64,000 nt of DNA from the NCBI GenBank assembly GCA_024036415.1, contig JAMWET010005505.1:62001-126000 (forward strand), in the 5' to 3' direction. Shown piece by piece: positions 25,970-40,900 of the stretch (positions within the stretch are counted from its first letter, which is position 1; each line of letters opens with the position of its first letter). The stretch is from Prochilodus magdalenae. Its lineage: Eukaryota; Chordata; Actinopteri; Characiformes; Prochilodontidae. Position numbers and translations under genes: made by a program. The notes under the pieces are model-generated. The model was not told where the DNA came from, did not search any database, and was given only the letters and a program-made list of their open reading frames with translations.

Positions 25970-28900
25970 GCTGATTTATAAAAGAAACACTGCAGCATGG
26001 AGACGCCGTGTCCACTCTGAGTCAGAGTGCAGAATCATCATTAACAACACAGATGCATTATAGGTCATAAATCATTCAGCTCTTATTCAGCCTTTATTGG
26101 TGTTTATGTCTCAATGGATCACCCTGCATGGGTGATGTGCGGAAATCAGTTAAAGACGACACTTATTCAAGAAACTTGATGATATATTGAGTGCACTACT
26201 ATATCCGTGGAAAAACCTGCATACGATGATGTTAACACTTCAATGAGCTGCACTGAATCCACTTCATCAGAACTAATTATACTCCACAGTAATCAAACAT
26301 GCAGTCCGTCAGGTTCTTCAAATACTGACCACATCCACAATATGCTCAGAGACCAGCATCATCATCCTCATTCCCAAATACTAATGCAACAGCCCTGCCC
26401 CACGTTTTTACCACAAGACTTTTATTATCAACCCTAAATTATTAATGTGATCATATAATCCACAAACTGTAATCTGAATAGGCCTGTATAACTAACCAGC
26501 TGCTTCTACTGTACCAACACCGAAGAATGATGTATGGACCTGGGTGTTTTCTGTGCTTGCCTCTGACTCTCGACTCCTCAACTTCACCTGGTCAGAGTCA
26601 GAGCCAAAGATATATATATACCCATTACACGACTTCTGAAACTGCAGAGATCTGTACACAACTTCGGTGCACCCTTAGAGGCCTTGCTAAAATCTTCACC
26701 CGCATAGAAAGCATTCCCACAGCAGACAGCGGCTACAACTGTCTGTGTAAATAGACAAACAACAGTGCAGTGTTCTCTAGCTTCCATGGGATATGGGAGC
26801 AGAGACACCCCAGAGTGCCTCTGTTAACGCCACCACACAGTGAGCCCAATTGGGCCATTTCTCCATTATGCCTTGATCAAACTCTGATAATTTCTTTTCT
26901 CCTTGCCATGAGCAGGCTGGCCAGTCTTCAACCTCACCTCATCACTTATACAGGTGGGGGCGTTCCCAAGCCATCCCCTGAGAAACACCACTCCATAATC
27001 AGTTTACATACTGACATCATATAATGACAGGATATGGGAAAACTTCCAAGTTCCAAGGCTAAAAGTAAAGAAGTAAGCTTCAGACACCAGCTGATCTCAG
27101 CTGATCCACCTCATTTGGAATACAAGCCATGAAAATCAAGTCACATCAAACTCTCCACAATTCTTATCACTCTGAATGAAAATCTGAGACTGGACATCTG
27201 GCAGCCATAGTGAGCACCTGAGCTCAGATCAGCGTCTCTCAGCCTGACGGCCCTCTCAAACACGCAGATGCATTTCTCACATTTCTAAACCCGAGAGAAT
27301 AAACCCTGTATAACAGCAACCATGTAACCTAATGAACAGTTGCTAAACTGCTGTAGGCTGAATGGGTGGGGCTAAACTACTATAGTTTAAATGTGGGGGA
27401 AAAAAACTGGGTTGAATGGGTGGGGTTAAACTACTGTAGGTCAAATGGGGCCAAAATACTTTAGGTTGAATGGGCTGCACTAAACAGCTGTAAGCTGAAT
27501 GGGTGGGGCTTAACTGCTGTAGGCTGACTTGGTGAGGCTAAACTGCTGTAGGTTGAATGGGCGGGGCTAAAGTGCTGAAGGCTAAATGGGTGGAGCTAAA
27601 ACCTGTAGGCTCAATGGAGGGGTTAACTGCTATAGGCTAAATGGGGGGCAAAACTGCTGTAGGCTGAACAAGTGGGGCTAAAGTATTTAGGCTGACAGTG
27701 GGGAGATAAACTGCTGAAAAGCGGAATGGGCGGGGCTAAACTGCTGTAGGCTGTATAGGTGGAGCTAAACTGCTGAAGGCTAAATGGGCAAGCCTAAGCT
27801 GCTATAGGCTAAGTAAGTGAGGCTAAAAGCTTAAAGCCAAATATGAGGGGCTGAACTGATCAGGCAGCTTCTTCTTGTGAGCCCGGGTTCTCCTCAGAGG
27901 TTCTTCATCATGCTCTTAAGGACTTTGTATCCCTTGGCGACGCTCATTAGGGAGAATTAAATTAAGGAGATACAAACTGCAGCTGCTCCACATAGGCCAA
28001 TCCACCCTAACGACAGAGCTCCACAGAACCTGGATGAAAGACATAGTGCTTATCAAAAGTTTGGAGAACAGGAATTTCAGCTTCCAAATCTTTAACAGGA
28101 TCCTGGACACTTTAATCCTGCAGTCTGCACATTTCACTCTGGACAGTTTTTCAAACTCTTGGACAGTATGGAGCAGCTTCGCTCAGCGATTCACTCTAAA
28201 GAGACTGAAGAGAGGAACACCTTTATTAGCATCACAAACCCAAAATCAGCCTGTAAGTAGCAGCCATGCTGTGTGATTGTATCCTTGTTTGCCAACTGAA
28301 GCAGATCGTCTTAAACTGAGAGTTCCATAGTGAGGAACAACTTTAATCTACTTTGTGATGATGTCCAGATGAAAAGTCAGTAGCTAGTATAGGTAACCAT
28401 GGTGCTTCTGTGTGATCATCTTGGGCAGTGTCTCACTGTAAACCAGCCAATCAGAGAATAGTTCATCTAATTATATAGGGTAATATTTACTGAGCTACAT
28501 ACAGAAGTAGTGTCTCTCAGTTTGGCGTTGGCCTACCATGTTTGCTGACACAACATGCCAGACATCTCGGCATGGAGTTGTAGAGGTTCCTAATGGTGTC
28601 CTGTGATAATTCATGCCATGCAGCTTGAATATTCTTACACAGTTCCTGCAGATGGCGCAGTCAAAATCAAAAGCGGGACTTGTCACTGAAGGTGACCCAC
28701 TGCCGTTCTGTCACTGCATGACGGTCTTTGGTGAGTATGTGGACGTTGATGTGGATGCATGTGGGGCCGCATGGTGCAGTCATCTGCCAATGGTGCTGGC
28801 ACAAACAGGAGGATTAATGGAGGGAACTCCATCACTGCTCGCTGAATGTCCACAATCACTGCTGTAGGTTCAGTCAAGTACAGCGATAGAGACCGAGTGT

Positions 28901-31900
28901 AAAACTTGAATCATTAGCATGTCTCACGACGTCAAACCTACCCACCATGTTTCATTACTGTGAGTGGATTCCTTCTGGATGCAGCTATTTATGTAGCTAC
29001 TCAGTAGATGAGTGTATATAAATGCATTGCCGTTAAACCTCTGAACGTGGGCGTGGTCTTTGGCTCTGTCCCCCATACAAGCACCAATATGAGCGTGATA
29101 TCGGCTTTTATTTAAATAAGCCTGATTAGTGGCTTTAATGTGGTCAGACATCGAAAACCGCAAGGAAAGCATTCTGAGATGTCCCCAAACTTTTGATGGG
29201 CCCCTCAGCCGTGAGGATGTAGGTCAGCAGTTCATTAGAATAAACGAGTGTGTGAGTAAACGAGTGTGTGGCACTAAAGCCTGGAGTTCATCATGCATCT
29301 GAGCAAACACGGAATATTTGTGGTCCCTCTGAGAAAATGCCGCTCCCGCTGCTCAGCGTGAAATGAATTTCAAGGCCAGAAGGGCCAGTTTACACCATCA
29401 TTAGCTTATACCGCTGGAAAAATCCGGAATTCCTCGGCTAATTAATTTCACCCACCGCCAAAAACACACAGCACCACCATGCATGCTAAAATCGATCGAA
29501 TACTTTCATCCAGGAGGAATTCTGTGAGTCACTTCTCTTTGTTTGTGGCATGGATGCAGCCATTCCACTGTTACATCTTTATTCAGCAGTGAGGACGTTC
29601 ACACTGAATGTCACCCTGTTTTTCAATGGTCAGGACCCCCACAGCACCACCACAGAGCAGGTGGGTGGTGGATCATTCTGAGCACTGCAGTGACACTGAC
29701 GTGGTGGTGGTGTGCTAGTGTGTGCTGTGCTGGTATGAGTGGATCAGACACAGCAGTGCTGCTGGAGTGTTTAAACACTGTGTCCACTCACTGTCCACTC
29801 TATTAGACATGCCTGCCTTGCTGGTCCACCAGAGATGATAGCTCATCTGCTGCAGCACAGTGCACTGTTGATCATCCTCCAGTCCTTCATCAGTGATTGC
29901 AGGACACTTCCCACAGGACACTGCTGCCCACAGGACACTGCTGCCCACAGGACACTGCTGCCCACAGGACGTTGTTGGCTGGATAGTTTTGGTTGGTGGA
30001 TGATTCTCAGTCCAGCAATGACACTGAGGCACACAACAGGAGGGTGTCTAAGGTGTTAACATATGACCAAAAAAACGCTCTTGCACTGAGCTACCCAGCA
30101 TGCTCTGCTCCTGTATGGGTTGCAGAGTTGAGCTCCAGCAGGAAGACCGAAAACGTCACCAGGAGACTCCCTTGCCACTGTCTGGCCAAACTCTTTTGAA
30201 GGAGCCGAGAGTATGCCTTTTCCGTCTGATTGAACTTTCAACACAGAGGCCCGTGCTGACAGGTTTGATGCTGCGTAGCCTCTGCAAGAACTTCAGAAAC
30301 AAGTCCGAGAGCTTAAGAAGATCTGGGTTCAGCTGTAGATGCGAGAGAGGATGGGACAGAGAGCAGGGTTACAGCGGAAACTAATCTACCTGTTTTTTGC
30401 CTCACTAGTTCAGAAACAGTCCATTAGCCAAGTTGTAGTTGGTGCTTCTTTGAGGTTAACATAGCCAACCAGTAATGGAAGCTTAAACCTCACCAAATTA
30501 ACCCTACACACACTTACACCTAGGGTATGCTACACACACACTCATACACACTCATACACACTCATACACACTCATACAAGATATTCTCCATCAATCTGAA
30601 GTACCATTTTACAGAGCAAAGAACATTAAGTATGCAGATGGTTCTACACAGATCTCATTGTTCTATATAGAACCAGTGCCTAAAGAACCCTTAAAGATGT
30701 GTGTGGTGAGACTAAGTAAGGTTCCAGCTTGCGTGGTCGACTGCTCCATTGTAAAACTGATAGGAAGTATAAACAGTCTGTGTTTTAGCTTCGCTGCAAG
30801 ACTTTGTGCGACAGCAGACAATGTATCAGATTGTTTTCCGACCCTTCCAAAGATTCCGGAAGAATGCAGTAAGTAAAAGCACAAGTGGACACATAGAGTT
30901 AGCACCAAGTGTCTTCTGTGCAGGAACAATGAACCAGCTTTGGAGCTCAAATGGAGCTGAAGGCAGAGAGACCGCGTGGGGGGAGCTCGAGCGTCTCTTC
31001 ATTAACCTGAATGCATTTACTGAATGGCCCAATCCACCTGATTGCTAGCAGCAACAAATAGTGAAAATCTTCTCCTGATGTGCTGGAGTTCCCACCCTGT
31101 TTTACTGCACTGATCCACCTGGCTGAGATCCATTAGCAGGTAAACACCACAAAAAACACCCAGACAAATCAAAACTTCACAGGACACAACAGGGGTGACA
31201 GATCCAGGACTGTTTTCTGGTGTTTAGCCAGTACACATCTGCGGATACATTAACTGGATTAGGGCTAAACCATGGATTCTGGAGTAAGTAGTGAAGCAAA
31301 ATAAATAAAAATGTAGGTATATTAGGCCAGCATCACATTGTGCTTTTATATATGCACATACCTACATATCTACATATACACTCAAAACAAACCAAATAAA
31401 CAGCTGCTCCCAGAAGGAAGTGGGGGACTGCAGTGCTAAGTTTACCAGGAACAATAAATGATTATGAGTTTAGACTGATACGGGAAATATGTATGGAGCT
31501 TTTTACCTTAATTTTACCTCATTAGTTCAAATACAGTCCATCAAGTCGTGCTTGGTGCTTCATCAAGGTTAACATAGCTAACCAGTAATGGAAGCTTAAA
31601 CACCACCAATGGACCCCCCACGCATTTACACCTATCGGGGCAATTTTGTGTCTCCAACTTGCCTGACTGCATGACTTTGAACTTGAAAACCACCCAGACA
31701 CGGGGAGAACATGTGATCTCCACACAGAAAGAATCCTGGTTACCCGTTTGGGGAATTAAACCAGTGCTGCCCACTGTTGTTCCTAAGATGCTGCTAGGCC
31801 CCTGCTGTTTTTCAGGTGGTTCCTAACATGTTCCAAGGCCTGTGATGTGGGGTCCCAAGAGGTTCCTATGGTGTTGTTAGACAGCCGCTGTGGTTTCCAA

Positions 31901-34900
31901 AGTGGCTTCTAAGGGTTATTAGAACACTGCTGTGGTTTGTCAGGTGGTTCCTAAGGTGGTGTAAGACCACTGCTGTGGTTTCCCAGGCAGTTCCTAAGGT
32001 GGTGTAAGACCACTGCTGTGGTTTCCCAGGCAGTTCCTAAGGTCCTCCAAGTCCAGCACTGTGGTGTTCCTTTCCCACTGCTGTGGTGTCCCAGATGTGA
32101 TTTCCCAGGTGGTTCTTAAGGTGTTCCTAGATATGGGCAATAGTTACTGAGCTACACATACAGAGATATCTCTCAGTATGGCGTCATGCCGCCATGTTTC
32201 CTAACCCAACATGCCAGGTGTCTTGGCATGGAGTTGTAGAGGTTCCTAATGATGTCCTGTGACAATCCATCCCATGCAGCTTGAATATTCTCACACAGTT
32301 CCTGCAGATGTTGTGGTAGGGGTGAAGGTGGAGTGACACCAGGCCTTCTGACATGTGACACGCCCCAACAAACCATTCATCTTGGTGCTGACCATGGTGC
32401 CTCCACATATGGATTCATTGGACATCTTCAAGAAGACAAAAGCGGGGCTCGTCACTGAAGATGACCCGCTGCAATTCTGAGTCACTCCATGACAGTCTGG
32501 TACGCCACTAGTGCAGTCTTTGATGACGTTGACGTGGTGTTAAGGACAGTTGCCGTAATGGTCTGTGTGCATAAAGTCCTGCGTCGTGCAGCCATCTGCC
32601 AGTAGCGCTGGTACCAACAGGATGACTCACGGAAGACATCACTGCTCATTATATGTCTGCAATCATGGCTTTGGGTCTGTCAGGTAGAATAATATCTGGT
32701 ATGTGGTGTGTGTACTGCTGTGTATGTGGTCAGATGCTGTGCACACTGTGAGCTGCTGTAACCAAACACAAACTCCTTGTAGGTGTGAACTCAGTCAATA
32801 AAGTCTGATTCTGATAAAAATCTAGTAAGCACAAAGCCAACATCAGTTCCAGAATCAAGAAACAGGATTAGCATCCGGCTAGTTCTCAAATGCAACAAAC
32901 TACAGTCCTGGCCTTCTCAGTACATCAACCTGCACGTCATTATACTAAATCAACTTCATTTTCATCATGTCACTCAAACACGTTTAGAAGCTTTGCTGTT
33001 TTTCCTGGTGAACTGGAGTCGAGGAGGTGAGTCGGAGCTGACTCCAGAAAACCTGGAGCAGTGTGCATCACTATACTTACGTATAACAGGAACAGACAGA
33101 TATACCAATCTGCACTGGCCTCTCAGACCAACAAGCCAATAAATGTGGTGAAAATGTTAGATTATTGGAAACATGCTGCGGACAGTGACTATACAGGAAG
33201 CACATACAGGAAATAATTTCGGACGTTTGGATGTGGAGCAACATTTAGCATTGCTAGCAACATTTAGCATTGTTAGCCTCTTCAGTCTGTAGGACATATC
33301 CAAGCTAACTGACCTTATCTGGTGCACTATACCAAGAATACAACACTGCCTGTCAAGGGGGGGGGGGGGTCACATGGTTACGTTTGATGAAACTACCATG
33401 TGAGAAGATGTATCCTGTGGACATGGAAAAGATCCTACTGTGCTTCCAAAACAGGTGAGATCCAAGACAGGTTAAGGAAAACCACTGGGGTGAAGCATTT
33501 GATAGACTGAAACAGGGTTTAGAACTGCCCAGCGCATTATTATTACCACTTGGAGGGAGAGTGGAAAACCAGCAACCTCACAGAAGAGGAAAATCCGGGA
33601 ATGCTTGGCAATGGTAAAAATGGAGAGTAGAGCTGACGACTGTGTTTAACAGTGATAGTAAGATCATTTCCACATTCCACAGAACTCTCAGAACTGGGAC
33701 TAAACAGCTGTGTGGATATAATAAGTGTGAAGTGAAGGAGAAAGGTCATGTGGTCTAATGAGTCCAGGCTGACCTTATTCTAGAGCGATGGGAGCATCAG
33801 GGTAAGAAGGGAAGCGCATGAAGCAATGCTCCCATCATGCATAGTGTCCACTGTACAAGCCTCTGGGGGCAGGGTTAAGATCTGGAGGGACTTCAGGTGG
33901 TCAGGCTGAGGCTCAGCAAAGTCATGTGGTAATAAAGGGAAGTCGGCTGATGACCAGGTTATACCAACAATGGATTTGTTCTTGCCTGATGGCTGTCAGG
34001 GAAAAACAAATCCATTGTTGGGATAACCTGGTCATTTAGAAGAACAGTAGCAAGATTCATCAGGTTTAGACTGTGAAATGGTCACTACAGAATGCCGATC
34101 TTAGCCCCACTGGAAGCCTTTAAGATGCGCTGGAGGAGACTTTCTCCATCATCAGTGATCACAGGGCCAAATAAGGTCACCGGACAACAAATGAGTACCT
34201 TTGACGCTGCACGAGGATGACGGGATATAAATCCCTGGGATGTGAGAGTGACGGGATCAAAAGATTGGGAAGAGGTGCTCCAGTGCAGTGAATGTCTCAT
34301 TCCACGTGTGGAAAATGGCTCCAAAGCAAATGTTAATGACTGGCTAAAATCTGCAGGAGTTTGGAAGCATAAGGTCATACGGGTCTACCAGTCTACAGGG
34401 AATTCTCCTCGGAACTGTGCCAGGGAAGGCATCCACCAAATCTGGAACAAGTGCACAATTATTTTATGTAAGAGTGTCTGAATATTGATAGGACCTACCT
34501 TCAGAAACCTGTCCAGTCCATGACATCACAGCTGCTCGTAGAGGTATTAAATGCTTTCACTGACATTTCAGTCACAGGGGAGCTCATAAATTCCAGTCGG
34601 GATGGAAAATAAATGTTGGGATGTTTCAAAACATGGTCAGAGCAATGCGGGTGGTGAATGTGCTCAGTAATTAGATCTAAAGGCATTAACTACTTAATGA
34701 TTTAGTGCCCAAAATGTGACCTGTTGTGCCCCGACATTGCGATGTTGACTCCTGGAGAGGGCTATTAACACATTAACCTTAACAGGGTTCTCAGAAACCC
34801 GTCCTGAAAGTGCAGAGACACTCGACACGATGAGCATTATAAAGGAAAAAATGGAGGCTCCACTTCAGTGCTGATCCATCTCAAGCTAATGGCAGCTGAA

Positions 34901-37900
34901 GTCATAAAGTCCTGACAGTGGCCTATTAAAACGTTGTTAAAGTCAGAAATCTGGGCGTACCAAGCCCGAGGCTGGAGCAGATTTCCCACTGGAAGCGTGT
35001 GTGCCTGGAGGGATTTAAAGCTTACACACAGCCTCGTTTTCTAACCTCAATTCTGTCCAGCTTTTGTCCATCTCTAATCTCTCCAACAGCAGATTATAGT
35101 GGCACTGAGGTGCTTTACGCTGACAGACCAACAGCTTTCACGGCTTTATATCTGACGTAACCCCATTCAGCATTCCAATACGGAAAACAACCGAGGACGC
35201 ATCCTTAACACGAATCAGTTCATAAAGCCAAACAACCACATGCAGAACCGTAACCTGTGCTCATGTTCCGAGACATGCACTTCTTCTGTTTACCGATGAC
35301 AAAGCATAAATGAACTGTTTTATCAAAAAGAACAGGCTTGCTCAACTAACCATTCCGCACCTAGATAAGCAGCGCTTTAGCGTCGACCACTCCAGAAGTA
35401 AATACGGCCTTCTGAAATACACCAGACAACAGCTCCATGGAATAATTCCAGGAAACATGCTCTCTGGAACTGAGCACTAGCTAATTCAAGAAACATTCAT
35501 TAATGTAAAGTACTGGCTAATTTAAGACCCATTCACTCGTGTAGAACATTATCCAGATTATTTCCAGAATGAGGAATAATAGCTAAGAAGTTCCCAGAAC
35601 CATTTACTGAAACACAACATTAGCTAGATCTTCCCAGAACCATTTATTGATGTAGAACCATATCTATGTTATTTCTAAAACAACACAGTGTTATAAAACA
35701 TTAGCTAGGCTAATTCCAGAACCATTCACTAATCCAGAACATTAGCTAGGCTGTTTCCAGAACCATTTACTGATGTAGAACATTACCTAGACCATTTCAG
35801 AGCAATCAACTGATGTAGAACAGTAGCTATGCAGAACCATTCACTAATGCAGAACACTAGCTAGGTGGTTTCTAGAACCATTCATTGACATGGAACAGTA
35901 GCTAGGTGGTTTCTAGAACCATTCATTGACATGGAACAGTAGCTAGGTTATTTCCAGAACCATTCACTAATGCAGAACAGTAGCTAGGCGGTTTCCAGAA
36001 CCATTCATTGACATAGAACAGTAGCTAGGTTATTTCCAGAACCGTTCACTAATGCAGAACAGTAGCTTGGCTGTTTCCAGAACCATTCATTGATGTAGAA
36101 CAGTAGCAAGGCTGTTTCCGGAGGCATTCACTGAAATAAAACGTTAGCTACATTTTTCCAGAATCGAGCCATTCACTCATACAGAACATTAGCCAGATTA
36201 TTTCCAGAACCATTTATTGATGTAGAACCTTATCTATGCTATTTCCAGAACAATGTACTGTTGCAGAACATTAGCTAGGATATTCCAGAACCATTCACTG
36301 ATGTAAAACATTAGCTAAGCTGTTTTCGGGAGCATCACTGTTGTAGAACATTAGTTAGGCCATTTCCAGAACCATTCAAAGTTGTAAAACAGTAGCTAGG
36401 CCATTCCAAAACCTTTCTTTGATGTAGAACAGAAATTAAACTGTTCCCAGAACCTTTCTCTGATGTAGAACAGTAGCTGTTTACAAAACCATGCAGTATA
36501 AAGTATTTTCTGTGTTGTTGACAAAGCCACAAGCGGTTGCTCCAAACACACAGTTTAAATAACAGAAATGGTTCTAAGTGTCAGTGTCTGAGGGGAACCT
36601 TACAATTTGCTAGTTTAAACAGTCCCCATAATGTAGTGGGTGATGTAAACAAAGTCATTTAAAACAGTTTGAGGTGAAACTGTGGTGAAACCACACCAAC
36701 AGTGAAGCTACACGAGTCTTCTGAGGTCATTTATCATGGTGAGGATGGAAAAACAGGTGCTGCAGTGATTATACATATTGTGGCTGTTGGGTCAGCCAGA
36801 TACAGCGATAAGTTTAATTCCTGTGGATTGATTCCCTCTAGGTGCAGCTATTCTTTTAATGAGCTAATTATGTAGAAATTTCAAGAACAGGTAAACCCCT
36901 AATTTAAGGGAAATCCTTAAAATTCCCTTAATGGCTTTAGTGTGATTTCCATTCTCCAGAAATAATCACATTTCGATGCAATTTTGGTGGAAAAACAGAC
37001 GAACAAGGACCACTAAAAGCATCCAAGTAACCTAATTGGCGTAATTTAATCATTAAGCCTGAAACAGAGGCTGTTAACTATAACCAAGTTTTGCATAATC
37101 ATTTTCATGTTGGATACGAGCATGGAAATCCCAGTTCCTCTCCATGTCTAGAGGGATACAGGATGAAACTACAGCTGTAAAAGCAGTCAAGCAAAACTCA
37201 GGCTGACACAACTGAACATATACACAGCCTGTTTACACTAAACACAAACAGAAGCTCCTGGAAAAATGGTGTCAGCAAGAGTCTTACTTCTCTTAACAGC
37301 AGCTCTAATGATGAAGCGTAAAAGCGCATTTAAAGGACAAATTTTGGTGGGAAAACTATTTTGATAGCCGAATAATCTACTGGTTACTGAAACGAATAAT
37401 CGATTATTCTGATTATGTATCGTTCAGTTACTGATAGTTAAATAACTCTTGTGTTACTATCAGCATTTACATTTAGCTTGAGGTCATTTTATGCATCTGC
37501 TAAATAAGAAATAAATAAAGATGAATAACAGTTTGGTGTAAAATCAAACTTGCACAATATACCCACTTACTCCAGATTAGGGTTGCAACAAACTATCTTA
37601 ATAGTAGAATAATCTGTTGATTATTGAAGTGGATAATTGATTATTTATCGTATGAGTCACTCCATTGTCAAACCTTAAGGTTGTTTTATGCCGACTTAGT
37701 TAACTAAAATCGACTACTTAATTTGTTGCCAGTTAATTAAATACATGATTTTAGCCCATTGTCCAAAATGATTAGCTGAGCTGGTTTACAGAGTACAGAC
37801 CTTCACTGGAACTACAAGGCAAACACTGCTGTCACTGGAAATCAGTCGTCACCGTTCACCAGAAATCGCTTCCTAAAACGTCTCTCAACCTGCTCAGACG

Positions 37901-40900
37901 ATTAATCGATGCACTTCAGTTGTGGTCAGTGAGCCAAGACACTCACAGTACTGTGTGCTTGCAAGAAGTCGATACAGCACATAATCACAATACGATTTGA
38001 TCTACGGTGATACATTGTGATGCTATAAGCCAGACCATATAGCATGATTTTTGAGATATAACTCCAGGAAAACTCTCATGGCACAAAAACACGGATAGCT
38101 TTGGGAATAAACACAGCATCACGAAAGCAAAATATTTAATTGTATGAAATCTTATATTTTTAATATTTTCTTTCTCACATTTGGTATCCATATTCTGGAT
38201 CTTTAGTCTCAGTGCCAGGGTCATGAGGGAAATATAGCCAGCTGTGACCACACAGGGGGTGCCAATCACTTGGGTCTTTTATAAATTGTGGACCCAACCG
38301 GAAATGGGTCAGCTGAGGCAACGGCGGGAAATAGTGGTGTTTTAAAATCCTGCAGGTTGGATTCCTGCAGATGGAGGTGTCTCTCGCCCTCTCTCCTCTC
38401 TTCTGTGGACATCTAACCTTCACCTTTACCAGGAATATGGCTTGAGATGGCCGACCATGGGCTCATAGACTGAGATGGCCTTCCCACTTTCGAGGTGATT
38501 TGGAGACTAGGACTGCAGGTGAGTTGGTCTCTTAGTCAGTTCAACCAGTTTTAGGCACACACCTTTACCTAGGTTCACGTCTCACGTCAAACTGCAACAC
38601 GTAGGGGCAGGGTGTCTATGTTACAGTAAGGGGCAGGATAGGTTAATTAGACCCTAGAAAGTTTGGTGGTTTGGCTGATATGATGTGTCAACAAAGACTG
38701 AAAGCTTACAGTTTTGTCGTCTTGCTTTATAAACAGCCATTAATATAAATGTTACATAAATCATTAATAACATACTGATAAACATTAATAAACAGGAACA
38801 ACAATAATGTATTCTAATGTAACCCTAGTGCTCAAATGACTGCAGGTTGAAGCTTACCCAACCATACAATAAGTCTGCTCCACCTTAAAGGAATTTTAAA
38901 AAGGATTCATTTTGTTGACTATTGACTTCTAGTGACAGCAATGTTAGCCTCCAGCAAAATGGGCAAACCCGTACTCTGTAATCCGTCTTGGATAATCATT
39001 TTGGATGAGTGGAAAATCGTGCAAACAACAAAACGTCCACCCACTGATTACCCTCAGAAATACTGGCGTTCATATCACCATAGCTCGCTGTGGAAAGGTC
39101 TGTCACTTGATCTGTGTCATCGGTGCCGAGAGGGGAATTCAATAAAATACCCGGAATGGCTGGAGAACACCAAAAAGGTGGGAATCTAGGGAAGTGTGTT
39201 TAATCAGCAGTTTAGTAATAGTTTTGTCTTTGGAAACCAAGACATAAACACACTCCAGACAGCAAAACGGTTTAAGACCTGTTTTGGGACAGGTGGGCCA
39301 AATGCATTTTGTGAACATGTGGGCCAACTTTGGCCCACAGTGGAATGCCATGCCAGCAGTGGGACAGCAGTGCCATATCTTTGCCAGATGTGGCCCACTT
39401 CCGCTCACTGTCCGGGAATTAGCCTATTTTACTTAGGCAGTGGTGAAAAAGTGGCAAAATAAATGAAACACTGTAAAAAAAAGTATTTGGTATTTGGCCT
39501 TCTGCCAAATGTTTTACGTTTGTCTAGTTTTGGCTTGGGTCAAAACTTTCATTGTGGTGCATTCCTAGTGATTGTGCTACAGAAGCTACCAGAAACACTG
39601 TCCTGCAGTCCTCAGTCCTGCAGGAAGCTTCCTGTACTGTTACTGTTTGTGTCTGTTGCAAACTAACAAACCAAACCAGCAGTCCTTCAGAGAGCTGACC
39701 GCGATGAACGTGTTTGTATTGAGAGCAGAGTTGATGAAGCCTCTGAGACACAGAGACCCTCCATTACATAAACCACATCTGCTGCTCGGCTCTGAGACTG
39801 CAACGAATTTACAACAGCAGCAAGAGAACAGATTAATCATCAGCAGAGTCACTGACCTTACAATCGGGCTTTACTGACACCAGCTTGTGCTGCTCTGCAC
39901 CAACATCCCATAACAGTGCTCAAAATCAGAGTCATTCAGAGTGGTTCGATGTGAAACGCTACGTTCTAGATATATTCAGAACTGTTCACAGTGGTAGTGA
40001 ATGGAACCAGACGTACACCTCATACCAAACCCACACAGTTTACACCTCACACCAAACCCACTCTCAATAACTCTGTTTATACCTCACACCAAACCCACTC
40101 TCGATCGCTCTGTTTACCTCTCACACCAAACCCACTCTCCGTCACTCTGTTTACCTCTCACACCAAACCCACTCTTAATCACTTTGTATACACCTCAAAC
40201 CAACCCTGCTCTCACTTACTCTGTTTACACCTCACACCAAACCTACTCTCAATCACTCTGTTTACCTCTCACACCAAACCCACTCTGACTACTGTTTCTA
40301 ACTCTAACCAAGCACTCAGTTCTGCTGCAAAGGAAAATTCTGCAACTGTAAGCGGCAAAATTCACAGGCTGCAGCGCTGACTGAAATGCTCCATACCTAC
40401 TTTTGCCAACCACAGCAGTGGAATAAACAGGACACAGTCTTTCTTCACCTTAAATAAGCCATATACACTGTGCTGTGCTGTGTTGACAAGACATGTTCAC
40501 AGGTAACGATGACACCAAGCCAAAGTGGCTTCATGTCACTACTGGAATTCAGAGGTCCTGTTAAAAGAGTATTGGAAGATGCCACGTGTGATCAATTAAC
40601 AAGCAGAAGAAGAGCACTCCATTTAAACTGATGGCCTATAAATGAGGTGGATCTGAATCCAGTAGGAATGGGTCGGAAAGAAGCAGGATTCAGGAGGACT
40701 CTAAAGGTTGCCGATATTCTGACACGTCTTCTTCACAGAAAGAGGAATATTTCATTTTTGTGTGACCGAGTCTCAGGGTTTGCACCTGCTTTTCATTTGG
40801 CTGCTTACTGCAACACAGCACAGTGTTTACACCACCCCCCACACACACACCCCCAACATCCCCCTATACAAACCCCAAATCAAACACTCAGCCTGGGAGA

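Noticed and set aside
35460..36480. CRISPR-like regular repeats (also at 8.0, 47.1 and 61.6 kb)
   Set aside because: Units are head-to-tail tandem repeats without unique spacers, in a vertebrate genome.
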